64,000 bases of DNA from Gambelia wislizenii (lineage: Eukaryota > Chordata > Lepidosauria > Squamata > Crotaphytidae): positions 287,798,265-287,862,264 of the forward strand of contig JAUMIR010000003.1 of assembly GCA_030847615.1 (NCBI GenBank). Direction: 5' to 3'. The notes under the pieces are model-generated. The model searched no databases and had not been told where the DNA came from. It saw only the letters and a program-made list of their open reading frames with translations. The translations under genes and the position numbers were made by a program. Of this stretch, positions 53,617-64,000 are shown in pieces (positions within the stretch are counted from its first letter, which is position 1; the number at the start of each line of letters is the position of its first letter).

Positions 53617-54926
53617 ACCAGCACAGGTTGGGAAAACTAAATGTATATTTTATTTTTCAAACCAAAGCACTGAAAATGAGAGTGAGAGGTAGCAACTGTA
53701 ATTCACACGGGAAAAGTCACAGTTGATTTACTGAGATGGGACAGTGCAAATAATGTTAGATAGTGCTGAATCATAAAAAAAAACAACACCCTGTTAACTG
53801 ATAATCTGATCAAATGACAAGCAAGTCACTAGCTATTTCATCTTAGCAGATAAAGCCCTAAGGCATTACAATTTCCTCCTTTAAGTCTGTTACAAGTTAA
53901 ACAAAACATAGGCAGCAGCAAAAGTGAGTTTAAACAAACATTTTTATGTCACAGTGAGGATTGGATTTTAGCCTTGTTGGGTTTTTTAAACTTCTTGTGT
54001 TTGTGTTGTGGTACTGATAAAATCACTTTCTTGATCAAAGTTGGGGAGAGAAAGACAATTTTTCTCCAAGCTTAATTATTGGTCAGGTGTTGCCTACCTC
54101 ACAAAAAAGTAACAAAACTACACTATTTGAAAAGAATTTTTAACTATATTGTTCATGGCTGCTATCATTTTAGAGAATAGTTTTTGATATAACAGCAAAG
54201 TTATCTTCTCCATCAGGAAGCAAGCAAGTACAATCATGGCTGTTTATTCAGTCTCCTGATGACTAGAATGTAGTGCTCTCAATGGCTAATGTAACAATTA
54301 ATTAATGATTTGATTTAATGAGATGTCTTTTCTTTGCAGCTGTTACACTCAGCTTGCAGAGTTAAAATGGTAACAATTCCAAAGCCACATACCATTCTTA
54401 TTGGCCTGGACTAGTGTTCCCTTCTTGTGCCTCTGTGCTTCATGCCTCATTTGCTCTAAAGCACCCCAGTGAAGTCATGTTTAGCTTTGGAGTGCATGCA
54501 TGTGTTTGGTTTCTTTGTGAAATCTAGTTTCATCATGAAAATGCAATCTTAAAATGCTGCCATTTGAGTTATGGTAATGGTCACCACCTTCTCAATGTGC
54601 AGCCTTACCGTGTGCTGGTATCAGTAAATTACTGTTCTTCAGTAACACACTGTCCACTACAGATGGATAAAAATCTATTAATTGACAGCACCCAATAATT
54701 TAACACTGCTCAAGTCATTTATAAGGCAGGGAAGATGAAGCTGACGGATAGCAGGTCCATCCACAGCAGTATGCGAATACCTGCATATTTTTTTAATGTA
54801 TGTGCTAGGCTATAGATTATGAGGAAAATATGGCTCTCCATATGTATATAGTAAAACATATTCCTGTAGGGAATATATACTTCATAAGTATTTTTTAATT
54901 CCCTTCTGAGAAGGGTTATAATTGGT

Positions 54927-54932
54927 AATAAA
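54927..54932 (+). terminator. Candidate ADAMTS1 poly(A) signal (proximal)
   Basis: AATAAA in GGTAATAAATGC, followed by T-rich sequence within 30 bases. Confidence 0.45.
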
Positions 54933-55059
54933 TGCATTTAATGAACCTATTTATTTTTATATTTCTTGTCTAATATGATCTCCTAAGTTATCACTTTTTA
55001 AAAAAGAAGATGTATAACAAGGATAGAGTATTTATACAATATATTATGATACTAGAGAT

Positions 55060-55065
55060 AATAAA
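55060..55065 (+). terminator. Candidate ADAMTS1 poly(A) signal (distal)
   Basis: AATAAA in GATAATAAACAC, followed within 40 bases by a GT/T-rich region (GGGATTTTTCTTTCTTTG). Confidence 0.5.
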
Positions 55066-55090
55066 CACTATGAATTTTGGAAACGATGGG

Positions 55091-55890
55091 ATTTTTCTTT
55101 CTTTGATGTAACCAGTCAAGTTTTAAAAATAGCTATTGTGAAGTTTATCAGTGGTTATAATTGAAGTCATATTCCGTTATAGCTGTTAACACAGTGCCTG
55201 CCTGTAGGAGCATCAGTATTGGACTAAGCATAGTTAGAAAAAGATATTTTTGGAATGATGGCTTCCAGAACACCTAGTCTTCAACTACTCGTCATGTTGA
55301 CTGAGGGATTTTGAGAACTGTAATGCAAACAATAGCTTCTTCACATACTGGGGGCTGACTTGAGGCCTTTTGGTTATCTTGCTCTGTTGGCATGTACAAT
55401 CCATGTCACCTGGTTTGTTACTGGGAACGGGAGAGCTGGGATCCCTATCAAAATCAAGCTCAGAAAAATATTCAAAAATATAGATAAGCTAGCTAACTGC
55501 ATGGCCAGTCATTCAGATAAGGCACCTTGGAACATGAATCCACTTGTTTTCATCACATCGCTGAATGTCTTGCTGTGGTATAGTAAAAAATGTTGGATCC
55601 TCTTGATGAGCTGCTTTATGTGAATAACTTGCTAAAAGAAGCAGCTTGTGCACTGTTGCATTTCAATGTGCCATTATACTGCTAATCAGAAATGTAGCCC
55701 ACAGACTTCTCTGACAGATGGTTCTAAGAAACAATTAAACTTTTTAAATGCCCAGTGTGGTAAAAACAGAATATGTTATCAACTTACAATTTTTTTTAAA
55801 AAAAATCAGTGTGTAACTCTACAAGTATTTCAATGGTACAGTATTTTATTTGTTTGACACATTCATATAATATACAACATTATGGGTTGA
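55091..55890. other. Non-coding stretch
   Basis: No exon, RNA gene or repeat family was recognised. Open frames below 90 codons have no domain. Confidence 0.4.
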
Positions 55891-55894
55891 ATCC

Positions 55895-56700
55895 AGGATT
55901 TGCTTTCCCATATACAGAAGGGTGTCAGAGATGTATGGGGTGGCACCCCTAACACTGCAGCTCTCCACCAGCTCTCTAGCATTTTCAGAGAGAAGGGTGC
56001 CATGTGTAGGAGGATATTGACAAGTCTGTTTCTACTAGTCCAGTTGCCTGTTCCTAAATCTAGATCCATCTCTACATCTTGATCTTTTTCAATCTGGTTT
56101 CAGGCCAAGATTTGGCATAGAAAAAGTGGTACCCTTTTTCATGAGCTATAGTGAAAAAGAAACAGGGAATAGGAGCCCTCTTGATCTCTTAGCTTTTGAT
56201 AACCATCAAATATGGTATCTTATTGGATCAGCATTGGGTTAGGCTTGGGAGACATGGTGATGCAATGGTTCTGCTGCTACCTCTAACATACATTTCAGAA
56301 AGTAGTACTAGGGTTTCTGTTGGGCTTTATGACATTTGGGCTGCAGGATCCCAGAAGGTTTCATTTTATCTCTTAGGCTCCCTAACATGCATATGACACC
56401 CTGGATGAGGTCAGCTAACGTTTTAGAGTGAAGCATCATCCACATGCTGATGACACCCAGTTCTATTGTCACTGGAGTTAGATAAGCCTGTGCTGCTCCT
56501 AAAACATTGTCTGATTAGACTAACAAAGAGAAGCTGAATCCTGACAAGGCAAGATGGAGTCACTGTGGGCAGGTGATTCTAAGCATGAAAAATAAGTGTT
56601 CAATCATTTCTGGATGGAGTTGTACTCTGGATGGAGTTGTACTCCTGTCATTCTCCAACAGTCAGTGTCATCAGCTTTTCTGTTTGTTAATGCCCTCATA
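55895..56700 (+). pseudogene. L2-like LINE reverse-transcriptase relic
   Basis: The + strand has S-G-F-R-P-R-F-G-I-E-K near 56096, a truncated F-D-N-H-Q-I-W-Y-L near 56198, H-A-D-D-T-Q-F-Y at 56447-56470 and decayed surrounding sequence. The order matches the relic at 28840. Many stops and frameshifts are present. It ends in a small tandem duplication (TGGATGGAGTTGTACTC twice, 56613-56645). Confidence 0.6.
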
Positions 56701-56894
56701 TCATGATATAACAAGAAAAAAATGAGTGTGGAACAGATCAGGAATCAGAGGAGGGGCCTCAACAGGAGCTAGACAAGATATTGTTGGAAGGAGCCTAGTC
56801 TGTACCGGTAAATCACAAAAGTTCCATGGACAATCTACAGTCTGTGAGTATCGATTTGCAAAAAAAAAAAAATCATAAAAGGATGACTAGTTTA

Positions 56895-58030
56895 TTATAG
56901 AATCATAGAGCTGGGAGAGACCACGAGGACCATTCAACCCCCCTGCCATGATAAAATACACAAAGCACTCCCAACAGATGGCCATCCAGCTTTTGCTTTA
57001 AAACTTCCAAAGAAAGAGACTCCACCACACTCTGAGGCAGTGTCTTCCACTGTCAAACTTCCTACCATCAGGAACTTCTTCCTAATGTTTAGGTGGAATT
57101 TCTTTTCCATTGCTCTGTGTCCTAGTCTCTGGAGGCACAGAAAACAAGCTTGTTTCATCCTCAGTATGACATCCCTTCAAATATTTAAACATGGCTATCA
57201 TGTCACCTCTTAACCTTCTCTTCTTCTACAAGCTAAACAAACCCAGCTCCCTAAGCCACTCCTCACAGGGCATGGTTTCTAGACCTCGTACCATTTTGGT
57301 CACCCTCCTCTGGACATGTCCCATCTTGTCAATATCCATCTTGAATTGTGCCCAGAACTGGACACAGTGTTCCAGGTGAGGTCTGACCAATGCAGAAGAA
57401 TAGAGTGGCACTATTACTTGCCTTAATCTTCTAGACACTATACTCCTATTTATGCAGCCTAGAATCGCATTGACCTTTTTAGCTGCCACATCACACTGTT
57501 CACTCATGTTCAGCTTGTGGTCTATTAAGGCTCCTAGATCCATTTCACATGTACTGTTGTCAAACCAGGTGTTACCCATTATATATCTGTGCATTTCATT
57601 TTTTTTTCCTGGCCAAATGTGGTACCTTTAATTTCTCCCTTTTGATTTTTTTTTTTTTTTAAATTTGGCCCAGTTCTCTAATCCATTAAGGTCATTTTGA
57701 ATTCTGATCCTGACCTCTGGGGTATTCACTGCCCCACCTCATTTGGTGTTATCTGAAAATTTGATAAGAATACCCTCTACTCCATCATCCAAGTAATTTA
57801 TAAAGACGTTGAATAGCCCAGCACAGAACCCCACCAGTCACTTCTCTCCAGGATGAAGAGGAGCCATTGGTGAGCACACTTTGAGTTCGGTTGATCAACA
57901 AATTACATTGTCTAGCCCACATTTTACTAGCTTAATTACAAGAATTTAATGTAGGACTTGTCAAAGGCCTCACTGAAATCAAGGTATGCTACATCCACAG
58001 TGTTCCCTTCACCTACCAAACTTGTTTGCA
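56895..58030 (-). pseudogene. CR1 LINE: reverse-transcriptase C terminus and 3' end, antisense
   Basis: The 3' end lies at 56895 (+ strand AGAATCATAGAGCTGGGAGA) and the coding part extends to about 58030. On the minus strand 57594-57226 stays open for 122 codons and reads L-G-A-L-I-D-H-K-L-N-M-S-E-Q-C-D, K-K-V-N-A-I-L-G-C-I-N, L-V-R-P-H-L-E-H-C-V-Q-F-W and V-Q-R-R-V-T-K-M. This is the conserved C terminus of CR1 ORF2. Further upstream the minus strand is broken, and a T-run lies near 57645. It is the clearest LINE in the window and a 5'-truncated, inactive copy. Confidence 0.88.
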
Positions 58031-58079
58031 TATTTTATATTTATAGCCCATCTTTTATCAGAATGCAATCCCAGGGGAA

Positions 58080-58165
58080 GGATTAAGATATCTTTATAAA
58101 TATAAAGATATGAATATATAATATATATAAATCTTTATATTGAAGGGATCAATATATCTTTATAA
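58080..58165. repeat. AT-rich self-complementary sequence
   Basis: TATCTTTATAAATATAAAGATA and nearby repeats of ATATCTTTATAAA form short overlapping hairpins. Probably simple-sequence drift. Confidence 0.5.
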
Positions 58166-59740
58166 AACCAATTAAAATGCTTAGCAGGCAGCTAGTATCC
58201 AAAATTCCACATACTCTTCCCATCTCCTGTCTCAACTCTAACATGTAGACCCAAATGTTCTAATCTAAAGGCCTGTTTGAAAGGTGTTGTATTCATCTGG
58301 TACTGAAGGCTGACCAAAGTTGGTGCTAGTCCAACCTCTAGGGAATGAGTCTTCAACTCTTGAAGGATGCTATCAGGACTTCGAGGCTTTGTAAGATGAT
58401 TGTATAACTCAAAAACTATACTATCTTAATTCACTAGTAGGAAAGGGGACTACTTTAGCTACTTATGTCCAAGCCATTTAGGGCTTTCTGCATCAAAACA
58501 AACACATTGGATTAGTGTCATCAACAAACAGCCAATGCCACTCCTTAAGGGTTGGTGGTTGGTCCACCAAAAATTCCCTGAGCCATGACAAATGTCCACA
58601 ACTGTGTGCCTCTGATACTGTCCTGTGAAGGAAGGTTGTTTTCTTCCTTAAGGGAGTGCCCAATACTGCATGCTGACACTAGAGGGATTATTAGCAGAAA
58701 GACAGAAAGAAAGAGAGAGAGAGAGAAATCGACCGACCAACAAGAGCAAAACAATCAATCTCAGAACATGCTTTCTTCTGGCCTTTAAATGCCATTTTAT
58801 TTATTTGCAATATGGATCAGCATAATGGTTTGTGTCAGGCAGAAAAGTCCCTGCGGTGTTATTTGGCCATAGCTCTTACAAGAACACATCCAAGAAAACA
58901 CACAACCACTACTTGGCAACTGCAAGAGTAGGCATGAAATTGCACAGTAGTATACATGTACAAACCTTTCATGAAATGTGGAATTTAAGCCTGCTGGGGT
59001 CATGAACTTTGGGGTTTAAAACATCTTCTTGTATTTTTAAACAAAGCTTTATTTTGTACAGCCTGTGTCAGCAGTTGGCCTGCTTTGGTGCCACATAAGG
59101 ACAATTATTAAGCTTGCTAAAGTCAGATGTTTGCCATTGTGGTGCATTTATATTCTACTTCTTAGGAACTGCTTTTTTGGAAGAATATATTGTTTTTAAT
59201 TACCATAGGCCTGTGGTACAGATGTTACTGCTCAAGATATTTAGCCCATGCTTTAAAAGCTCTGGTCATGTCTTGCCTTCTTTCTGTTCTTCCTGTGTTA
59301 CACTTCAGTTCTCTCTCTCTAAAATGCTGCTATCAACAAGGGGTAACCATATAGGCATGTTGCAGCCAAGGCAACATAGTACAGTATAACCTTAAAGGCC
59401 AAACCAGTTGTGGAATAAATTTTGTTGGACCACTGTCCTATTCAACAGGATCATGAAGTGTAGCAGACTTATGTACATGTCATCCACATTAGGGACTGAT
59501 AATCCCTCCTTATCTTAAAATGTGATTGACGACATTGATTGCCAGCAACGTCCTATTTCTTGCTACATTGAACACACAGGTCAGCTGCTTTGTCACAGGT
59601 AAGGCAACATATGGCCAGCAGGCTAGTAGCCATCTTGCAGGGTTCTGTGGAGCAGAAAGATATATTAGCACCCTCTCATGCCATAGAAAGCTGCTTCTAT
59701 TGCCACATAATTTCAACAAATTTGCTCTCCTAATGAGACT
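58166..59740. other. Non-coding stretch
   Basis: About 58200-58560 has the wording of a decayed LINE 3' region (AAGCCATTTAGGGCTTTCTG, 'caatgccactccttaag'). A GA-rich run lies near 58702-58728. No gene was recognised. Confidence 0.4.
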
Positions 59741-59742
59741 AA

Positions 59743-60326
59743 GGAGATTATCAGATGTGTCAAAAGTGGCATTACAGCAACGCCAGGAGATAGCAAAAGG
59801 GCACCCTTTTAAGGCAATGTTGTTCCCCCCTCATTATGCACCCGTTCTGCCGTTCCACCGGCACTGCTTTTTATTGATGCGAGAAGCTGTCAATAGATCC
59901 CCCATTCCATTTGTGTTCCAGATTTGCCTGTGTGTGACAAGGTGCCCCATTATGCTGGCGAGATCCCAGCATCAATGGGACGTCCCTGTCAGAACACTTC
60001 TGGGTGAGATCGGGACATCCAGGTAAGTGACACCCTTTTTATGACCCTCCCCAGATTACTTTAACATTTAAATGTGTTTTTGTGCTTGCTGTCGCTTTTT
60101 TAATGTTATTTTTATTTTTATTTTTGAATTCCCCACACTCACGTCTTCTCGTGAGAATCCACAGGATTTCGAATGAGGAAGTGAACAGAGCTCTGTTAGA
60201 GCTCCTTTCACTCCTGGGCTGCCCTGTCGACTAAAGAGGAAGTAAATGGGGTGGGGAGGGTGATTGTGGCGGAACTGGGACAGGACAGGGGCAGGAGCAG
60301 AGATTGTGGGACAGCAACAAATCTCC
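59743..60326. mobile_element. 584-bp miniature element with TAA target duplication
   Basis: The left end is GGAGATTATCAGATG and the right end GCAACAAATCTCC, with TAA immediately outside both (59740-59742 and 60327-60329). The body shares, in reverse, AAGTGTTCTGACAGGGACG-type and GGGTGAGATC/GGATCG-type stretches and 'atccaggtaagtgacacc' with 49207-49772. Non-coding. The TAA duplication is the PIF/Harbinger preference. Confidence 0.6.
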
Positions 60327-60577
60327 TAAGTCACTGTGTTCTGTGGCTACTGATCTTGGACTCAATTTGCTGCTCTTATGTCTTTCTTATCAACAGATAA
60401 CCAAAATTATTTTATTGTCTTATTGTTTTCATTCCTGGCTTCCTAGGAGATCTGGATGAGTAGTCTTCAATGATGTTCTAACCTGCTTGGGCACCCTGAA
60501 CTCCTAGACACATATTTAGGGTGTTCATGACTATCTATACATTCATCATCTGTCTGTCTTGATTCATTCCCCCAACT

Positions 60578-60955
60578 ACAGGAAAAGAGATTCCATCCAA
60601 CATTAGGAAGAAGTTCCTAATGGTAAGAGCTGTTTGACAGTGGAATGCTCTCCCTCAGAGTATGGTGAAGTCTATAGATTTTCCTTGTTTTTTTTCCGGG
60701 CTGTGAGGCCGTGTTCTGGAAGAGTTCTGGAACTCTTCCAGAACACGGCCTCACACCCAGGGAAAAAAAACAAGGAAAACCTATGGATGCTGGCCATGAA
60801 AGCCTTCGACTTCACATGGTGGAGTCTCCTTTCTTGGAGGTTTTTAAACAGAGGCTGGATGGCCATCTGTCAGGAATGCTTTGATTGTGTGTCCCTGCAT
60901 GGCAGGGGGTTGGACTAGATGGTCCTTGTAGTCTCTTCCAACTCTATGATTCTAT
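60578..60955 (+). mobile_element. CR1 LINE 3' end, sense, split by an insertion
   Basis: TTAGGAAGAAGTTCCTAATG, GCTGTTTGACAGTGGAATGC and CTCCCTCAGAGTATGGTG lead up to about 60672. After the hairpin (60679-60817) the CR1 resumes with GTGGAGTCTCCTTTCTTGG, AACAGAGGCTGGATGGCC and GGACTAGATGGTCCTTG, ending CCAACTCTATGATTCTATGA. Confidence 0.85.
60679..60817. mobile_element. Penelope-derived inverted hairpin, copy C
   Basis: The arm TTTTCCTTG ... GGGCTGTGAGGCCGTGTTCT ... GGAAGAGTT and its inverse AACTCTTCC ... AGAACACGGCCTCACACCC ... CAAGGAAAA meet almost without a loop (about 60726-60732). A tail 'ctatggatgctggccatgaaagcc' follows. The host CR1 target appears twice, as TATGGTGAAGTC before and CATGGTGGAGTC after, indicating a target duplication of about 12 bp. 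Confidence 0.7.
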
Positions 60956-62540
60956 GAGAACTAAATATTGCCTCAAGGCAAGCTACTCTGACAGCCCTAC
61001 TCACAGAAATCTGATAAGAAATGCATAACACCATTCACAGTAAAACAAAAGCAAGTAATAGCATCAGTCCTAGAGTGTGATATAAATGCCCCAAATCATT
61101 GATTTAAAATGTTTTCTTGGGGGAGGGAGGAATTACTTCATTTTGATTAATAAGGATTGTCATGCTGGATCAGAATATAAAATCCATCCACCTCAGCATT
61201 TTGCTTTCTCAATCCTGGCAGATGCTACACAGGAAGTTCACAAGAAGGTCACCATGGCAATATTCATCCAATACTATTAGTCCCCAGCATCTGGAAGTCA
61301 GAAGTAAACAGAGTCAACATTGGGGGTGGAAACATCAGGCACTTGCCAAGGTTCATATATCTCAGCAAAAAAGTCTTGGCTAACTCCCAGAGCACCTGGC
61401 CTGATGCTTGTCTTTCTTGCCATAGCTGCCTGTTTACCTGCTCTTGCTAAGTGACTAGCAGTGGTTTGAGAGTGAGCCATTGCTACCTATTTGATTGCCC
61501 TCTCTCTGCATGTGGCAATGGGAATTGTGACCACAAGAAGAATGGGCAATGAAGAGGGAAGCAGGGAAATGGTGGCAATGAAGAGGAGGGCACTAAAGTC
61601 ATCTTATTTGATAGTGTACCCTCTAAACTCAAAGTTGGCTCTGTCTGTGGCCCTTGATGTTGTATTTCTAGCAATGAAGATAAGTCGTTACTGTGCCATG
61701 GCAGATCAGTCTTCATGTCCATGAACCTCATCTGCCACTGAAACCTCATCAGGATCAGAAGGGGGCACATTCCCCAATTTTTGGAGCTCTACACGTGTGT
61801 GGAGGGGTGGATGCCAGTTCTGTCAGGCAGAGGATGGCCACCTTACACCTTAAAACAAGGGTGGAAAACTTTCTAGGGCTGGGAGCCACATTGTCCCTAC
61901 TACCAGAGAATCCATGGAAGAATGGTAATCTCCCACCACTACTGTTACTTAAAACCTGCCAATGATTTTTTTTTAATGATTAAAACTGCCGATGTCATGT
62001 CTGCTGCTTCTGCCAAAATCCCAAACATGCATTGTCTCCCAACAAAATCGCACTCCAAGAGTCCTGTCATATGATACATGGGAACTTTACAAGCAGCTTT
62101 CTGAGAGTGCATTTCTTCCATGAAACAAGGTGTGCACTATATCTCCTGGCAGAATTACTGGGATATTGATGGCAGTGGCAGGGAGCTGGGGGTAGCAGCA
62201 GAAACGGCCAAGGAAAAGGTGTAATACAGTCTGTGTGCTGGGTGCTTTCCCACTCGTACCTTAGACCTTACATAGAGGCAACTGGCTGCAGAGATCAGGA
62301 AAAAAATTACATTGTATGGAACAGTATTTCTCAGGCTATCTGATGTATGGGACTGGCAATTATTCTTTTCCAATGTGTCGGAGACTGGCACCATCTTTGT
62401 GCCCATTGGCTAAAATTGTTTCTTTCTTTTCTGGAAATTCACCATGGACTTGTAGCCATTGGCTCAGGGATAAGCACCAGTCCAAGGACCACTGCTTTGA
62501 GAAGCATTTGTGCAGGCCACATCACAGGTACAGTTTTTTA
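60956..62540. other. Non-coding stretch
   Basis: No gene, RNA or clear repeat was recognised. A fragment at 62340-62490 has LINE/SINE-like wording, but I cannot assign it. Confidence 0.35.
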
Positions 62541-62554
62541 CACTGAGTGGCAAT

Positions 62555-63270
62555 TTATTTATTTGTTTATTTATTTTATGCAATTTATATGCTGCCTTCC
62601 TCCCAAAGTGGGACCCAAGGTGGCTCACAAAACAATTAAAATCCCAGTTAAAAGCAATTAGAATCAATTAAAAACATACAAAGTTTTTTAAAAATAGAAA
62701 CAGATAAAAAGAACATTAAAAACACACACCGATAAAAGCCGCACAGATGCAGTTATATAGTACATCAGGGGCCTGCTTGAACAAAAACATTTTTGCCTAT
62801 TGGTGAAATGAAAGCAGGGATGGGACCAACCTAGCCTCCTACAGGAGGGAGTTCCAGAGGGTGGGAGCAGGCTCTGAGAAGGCTCTCTCTCATGTCCTCA
62901 CTAAGTGAGTCTGTGATGGTGGTGGGACCAAGAGAAACCCTTCCCCTGAAGATCTTAAAAGCCATTCATAGTGAGAGATATGAACTTTCAGATAGTCTGG
63001 ACCTAAGCTGCACAGGACTTTATAGGTCAAGACCAACACTTTGAATTGTTCCCAGAAATGAACCAGTAGCCAGAGAAGCTGTTTTAATGTGGGAGTTATA
63101 GGCTCCCTAAAATTGGCCCTGGTCAGCATTTTGGCCTCAGCATTCTGGACCTGCTGAAGTTTCTGAACAGGCAGTCTATTTATGCATAGCATTTGCACAG
63201 CAGCTGTACATCTAACAAAAGGACAATAACTGCTATTTGTGGATGGTGGATGAAGTGAATACATTTTCCC
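62555..63270 (-). pseudogene. L2-like LINE C terminus and 3' tail, antisense
   Basis: The 3' tail is at 62555-62720 (+ strand TTATATGCTGCCTTCCTCCC, CCCAAGGTGGCTCACAAAAC). The coding part on the minus strand from 63264 to 62890 is open for 124 codons and reads L-Q-Q-V-Q-N-A-E-A-K-M-L-T, P-T-L-K-Q-L-L-W-L-L-V, Q-F-K-V-L-V-L-T-Y-K and L-G-P-D-Y-L. This is the C-terminal region of L2/CR1-group reverse transcriptases. The copy is 5'-truncated. Confidence 0.7.
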
Positions 63271-64000
63271 TATGATTTTGGCTCCATGCAGCTCTTACAT
63301 GGATATAAGCTTTTTGGCAATGCAACACATGGCCAGGACTCCATCTAAATTAGCCCTATTCCTAATGATAGCGAGGAAAGGAAAACCATTTTTGTTCTTG
63401 ATTCAGGACAGAAAGTAAAGAATACATAATTTTGTCTCATTATCTTCCATCTAAAAGTGATAAAACAATTCTATATTGATTTTCCTGTTCCCAAACCCAC
63501 CCCACCTCAACCTAAAAGTAATATATATATATATATATTCTTCCAAAACTGCTGCATCAGGTTCAATGAGCTGAAGTCATAAATGCTACACCCACTCCTT
63601 TCCTCTGCAACATAATTTATGGTGGAAAGGTTGATGAAGCTTAAATAAGAGACACCCAGCTCAGTCAGCAATGCTCCATTTTAAGAGGGCAGCAGTATTT
63701 TTTGTTGTTATTGAAGATAATAAACTGTTCCATGCTATTCCAGACAATATTGAATTAAAATCTGTTGGGAAACATATGGGAAGGAAGTAGTTCTTTTACA
63801 GAAACACCAATTACTGATTTCTTTTCTCCTGGCTTTAAGTTAAAATCATATAGTCTTATAGACAGACTTTGTTCTTTAGCTGTGAGCATTCACATTTTTC
63901 AAAATGCATTATCTTCACAGAAGGAGAGAAAAGGTTATAAGACTATTTGATGGAAAGATTTTTATGACCATACTGTTTCCTAATAATTGTTCATGGTGCT
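63271..64000. other. Non-coding stretch at window end
   Basis: It has an AT run at 63520-63540 and is otherwise AT-rich unique sequence. No exon was recognised. Confidence 0.4.

Larger units (their letters stand above)
53617..55090 (+). other. ADAMTS1: ADAMTS1 3' UTR
   Basis: AT-rich non-coding sequence follows the stop. AATAAA signals are at 54927-54932 and 55060-55065, about 1.3 and 1.45 kb after the stop, similar in scale to mammalian ADAMTS1. ATTTA-type AU-rich motifs (for example TATTTATTTTTATATTT near 54946) agree with the unstable, inducible mRNA known for this gene. Confidence 0.65.

Noticed and set aside
1..64000. CRISPR arrays, bacterial operons, ribosome binding sites, phage or plasmid features
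   Set aside because: No regularly spaced repeats of the right size were seen. The gene structure is spliced and vertebrate.

Overview
This is vertebrate nuclear DNA, almost certainly from a squamate reptile (most likely a lizard). The evidence is interrupted genes with GT-AG introns, SINEs with a tRNA-like head and a BovB-type tail (the Sauria SINE layout), abundant CR1 and L2-like LINE debris, Penelope-like ends, Tigger/pogo and hAT miniature elements and a chromodomain Ty3/Gypsy retrotransposon. No bacterial or organellar feature was seen.

Two paralogous secreted metalloprotease genes lie head to tail on the + strand. Bases 1-2276 are the last intron of ADAMTS5. Its terminal coding exon (2277-2847, spacer and last thrombospondin repeat) is followed by its 3' UTR. 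After about 36 kb comes ADAMTS1: a CpG-island promoter (about 37950-39780), a start codon at 39025, nine coding exons and a stop at 53614-53616. The nine exons splice in phase to 972 codons, giving signal peptide, prodomain with cysteine switch, furin site, zinc metalloprotease, disintegrin-like domain, thrombospondin repeat 1, cysteine-rich domain, spacer and two more thrombospondin repeats. ADAMTS5 followed by ADAMTS1 in tandem is the conserved vertebrate order. Both proteins act in the extracellular matrix on proteoglycans such as aggrecan and versican.

The intergenic stretch is largely transposon. From left to right: Sauria SINEs; a Penelope-like 3' end with a hammerhead-like motif (about 11600-12060); a 351-bp palindrome (15697-16047); CR1 fragments; a damaged but young Ty3/Gypsy chromovirus copy (22523-27759, about 1% LTR divergence); a 623-bp palindrome built into a Tigger/MER44-like element (27759-28381); an L2-like LINE relic; a third long palindrome (33809-34135); and a quieter stretch (about 34300-37900) before the ADAMTS1 CpG island. 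The ADAMTS1 introns hold several miniature elements and no other gene. Downstream of ADAMTS1 are an L2-like LINE relic, a clear antisense CR1 reverse-transcriptase tail (about 56895-58030), and a CR1 end split by a Penelope-derived hairpin.

The most unusual signal is the set of three near-perfect palindromes. Their arms differ, but they share termini (GGAGATTTTCAGA-like), an internal motif and a similar centre. Two have the same 351-bp length by my count. They also share a terminal motif with two 566-584 bp elements at 49207 and 59743 that show 3-bp target duplications. They look like one diversified foldback family of non-autonomous DNA elements.
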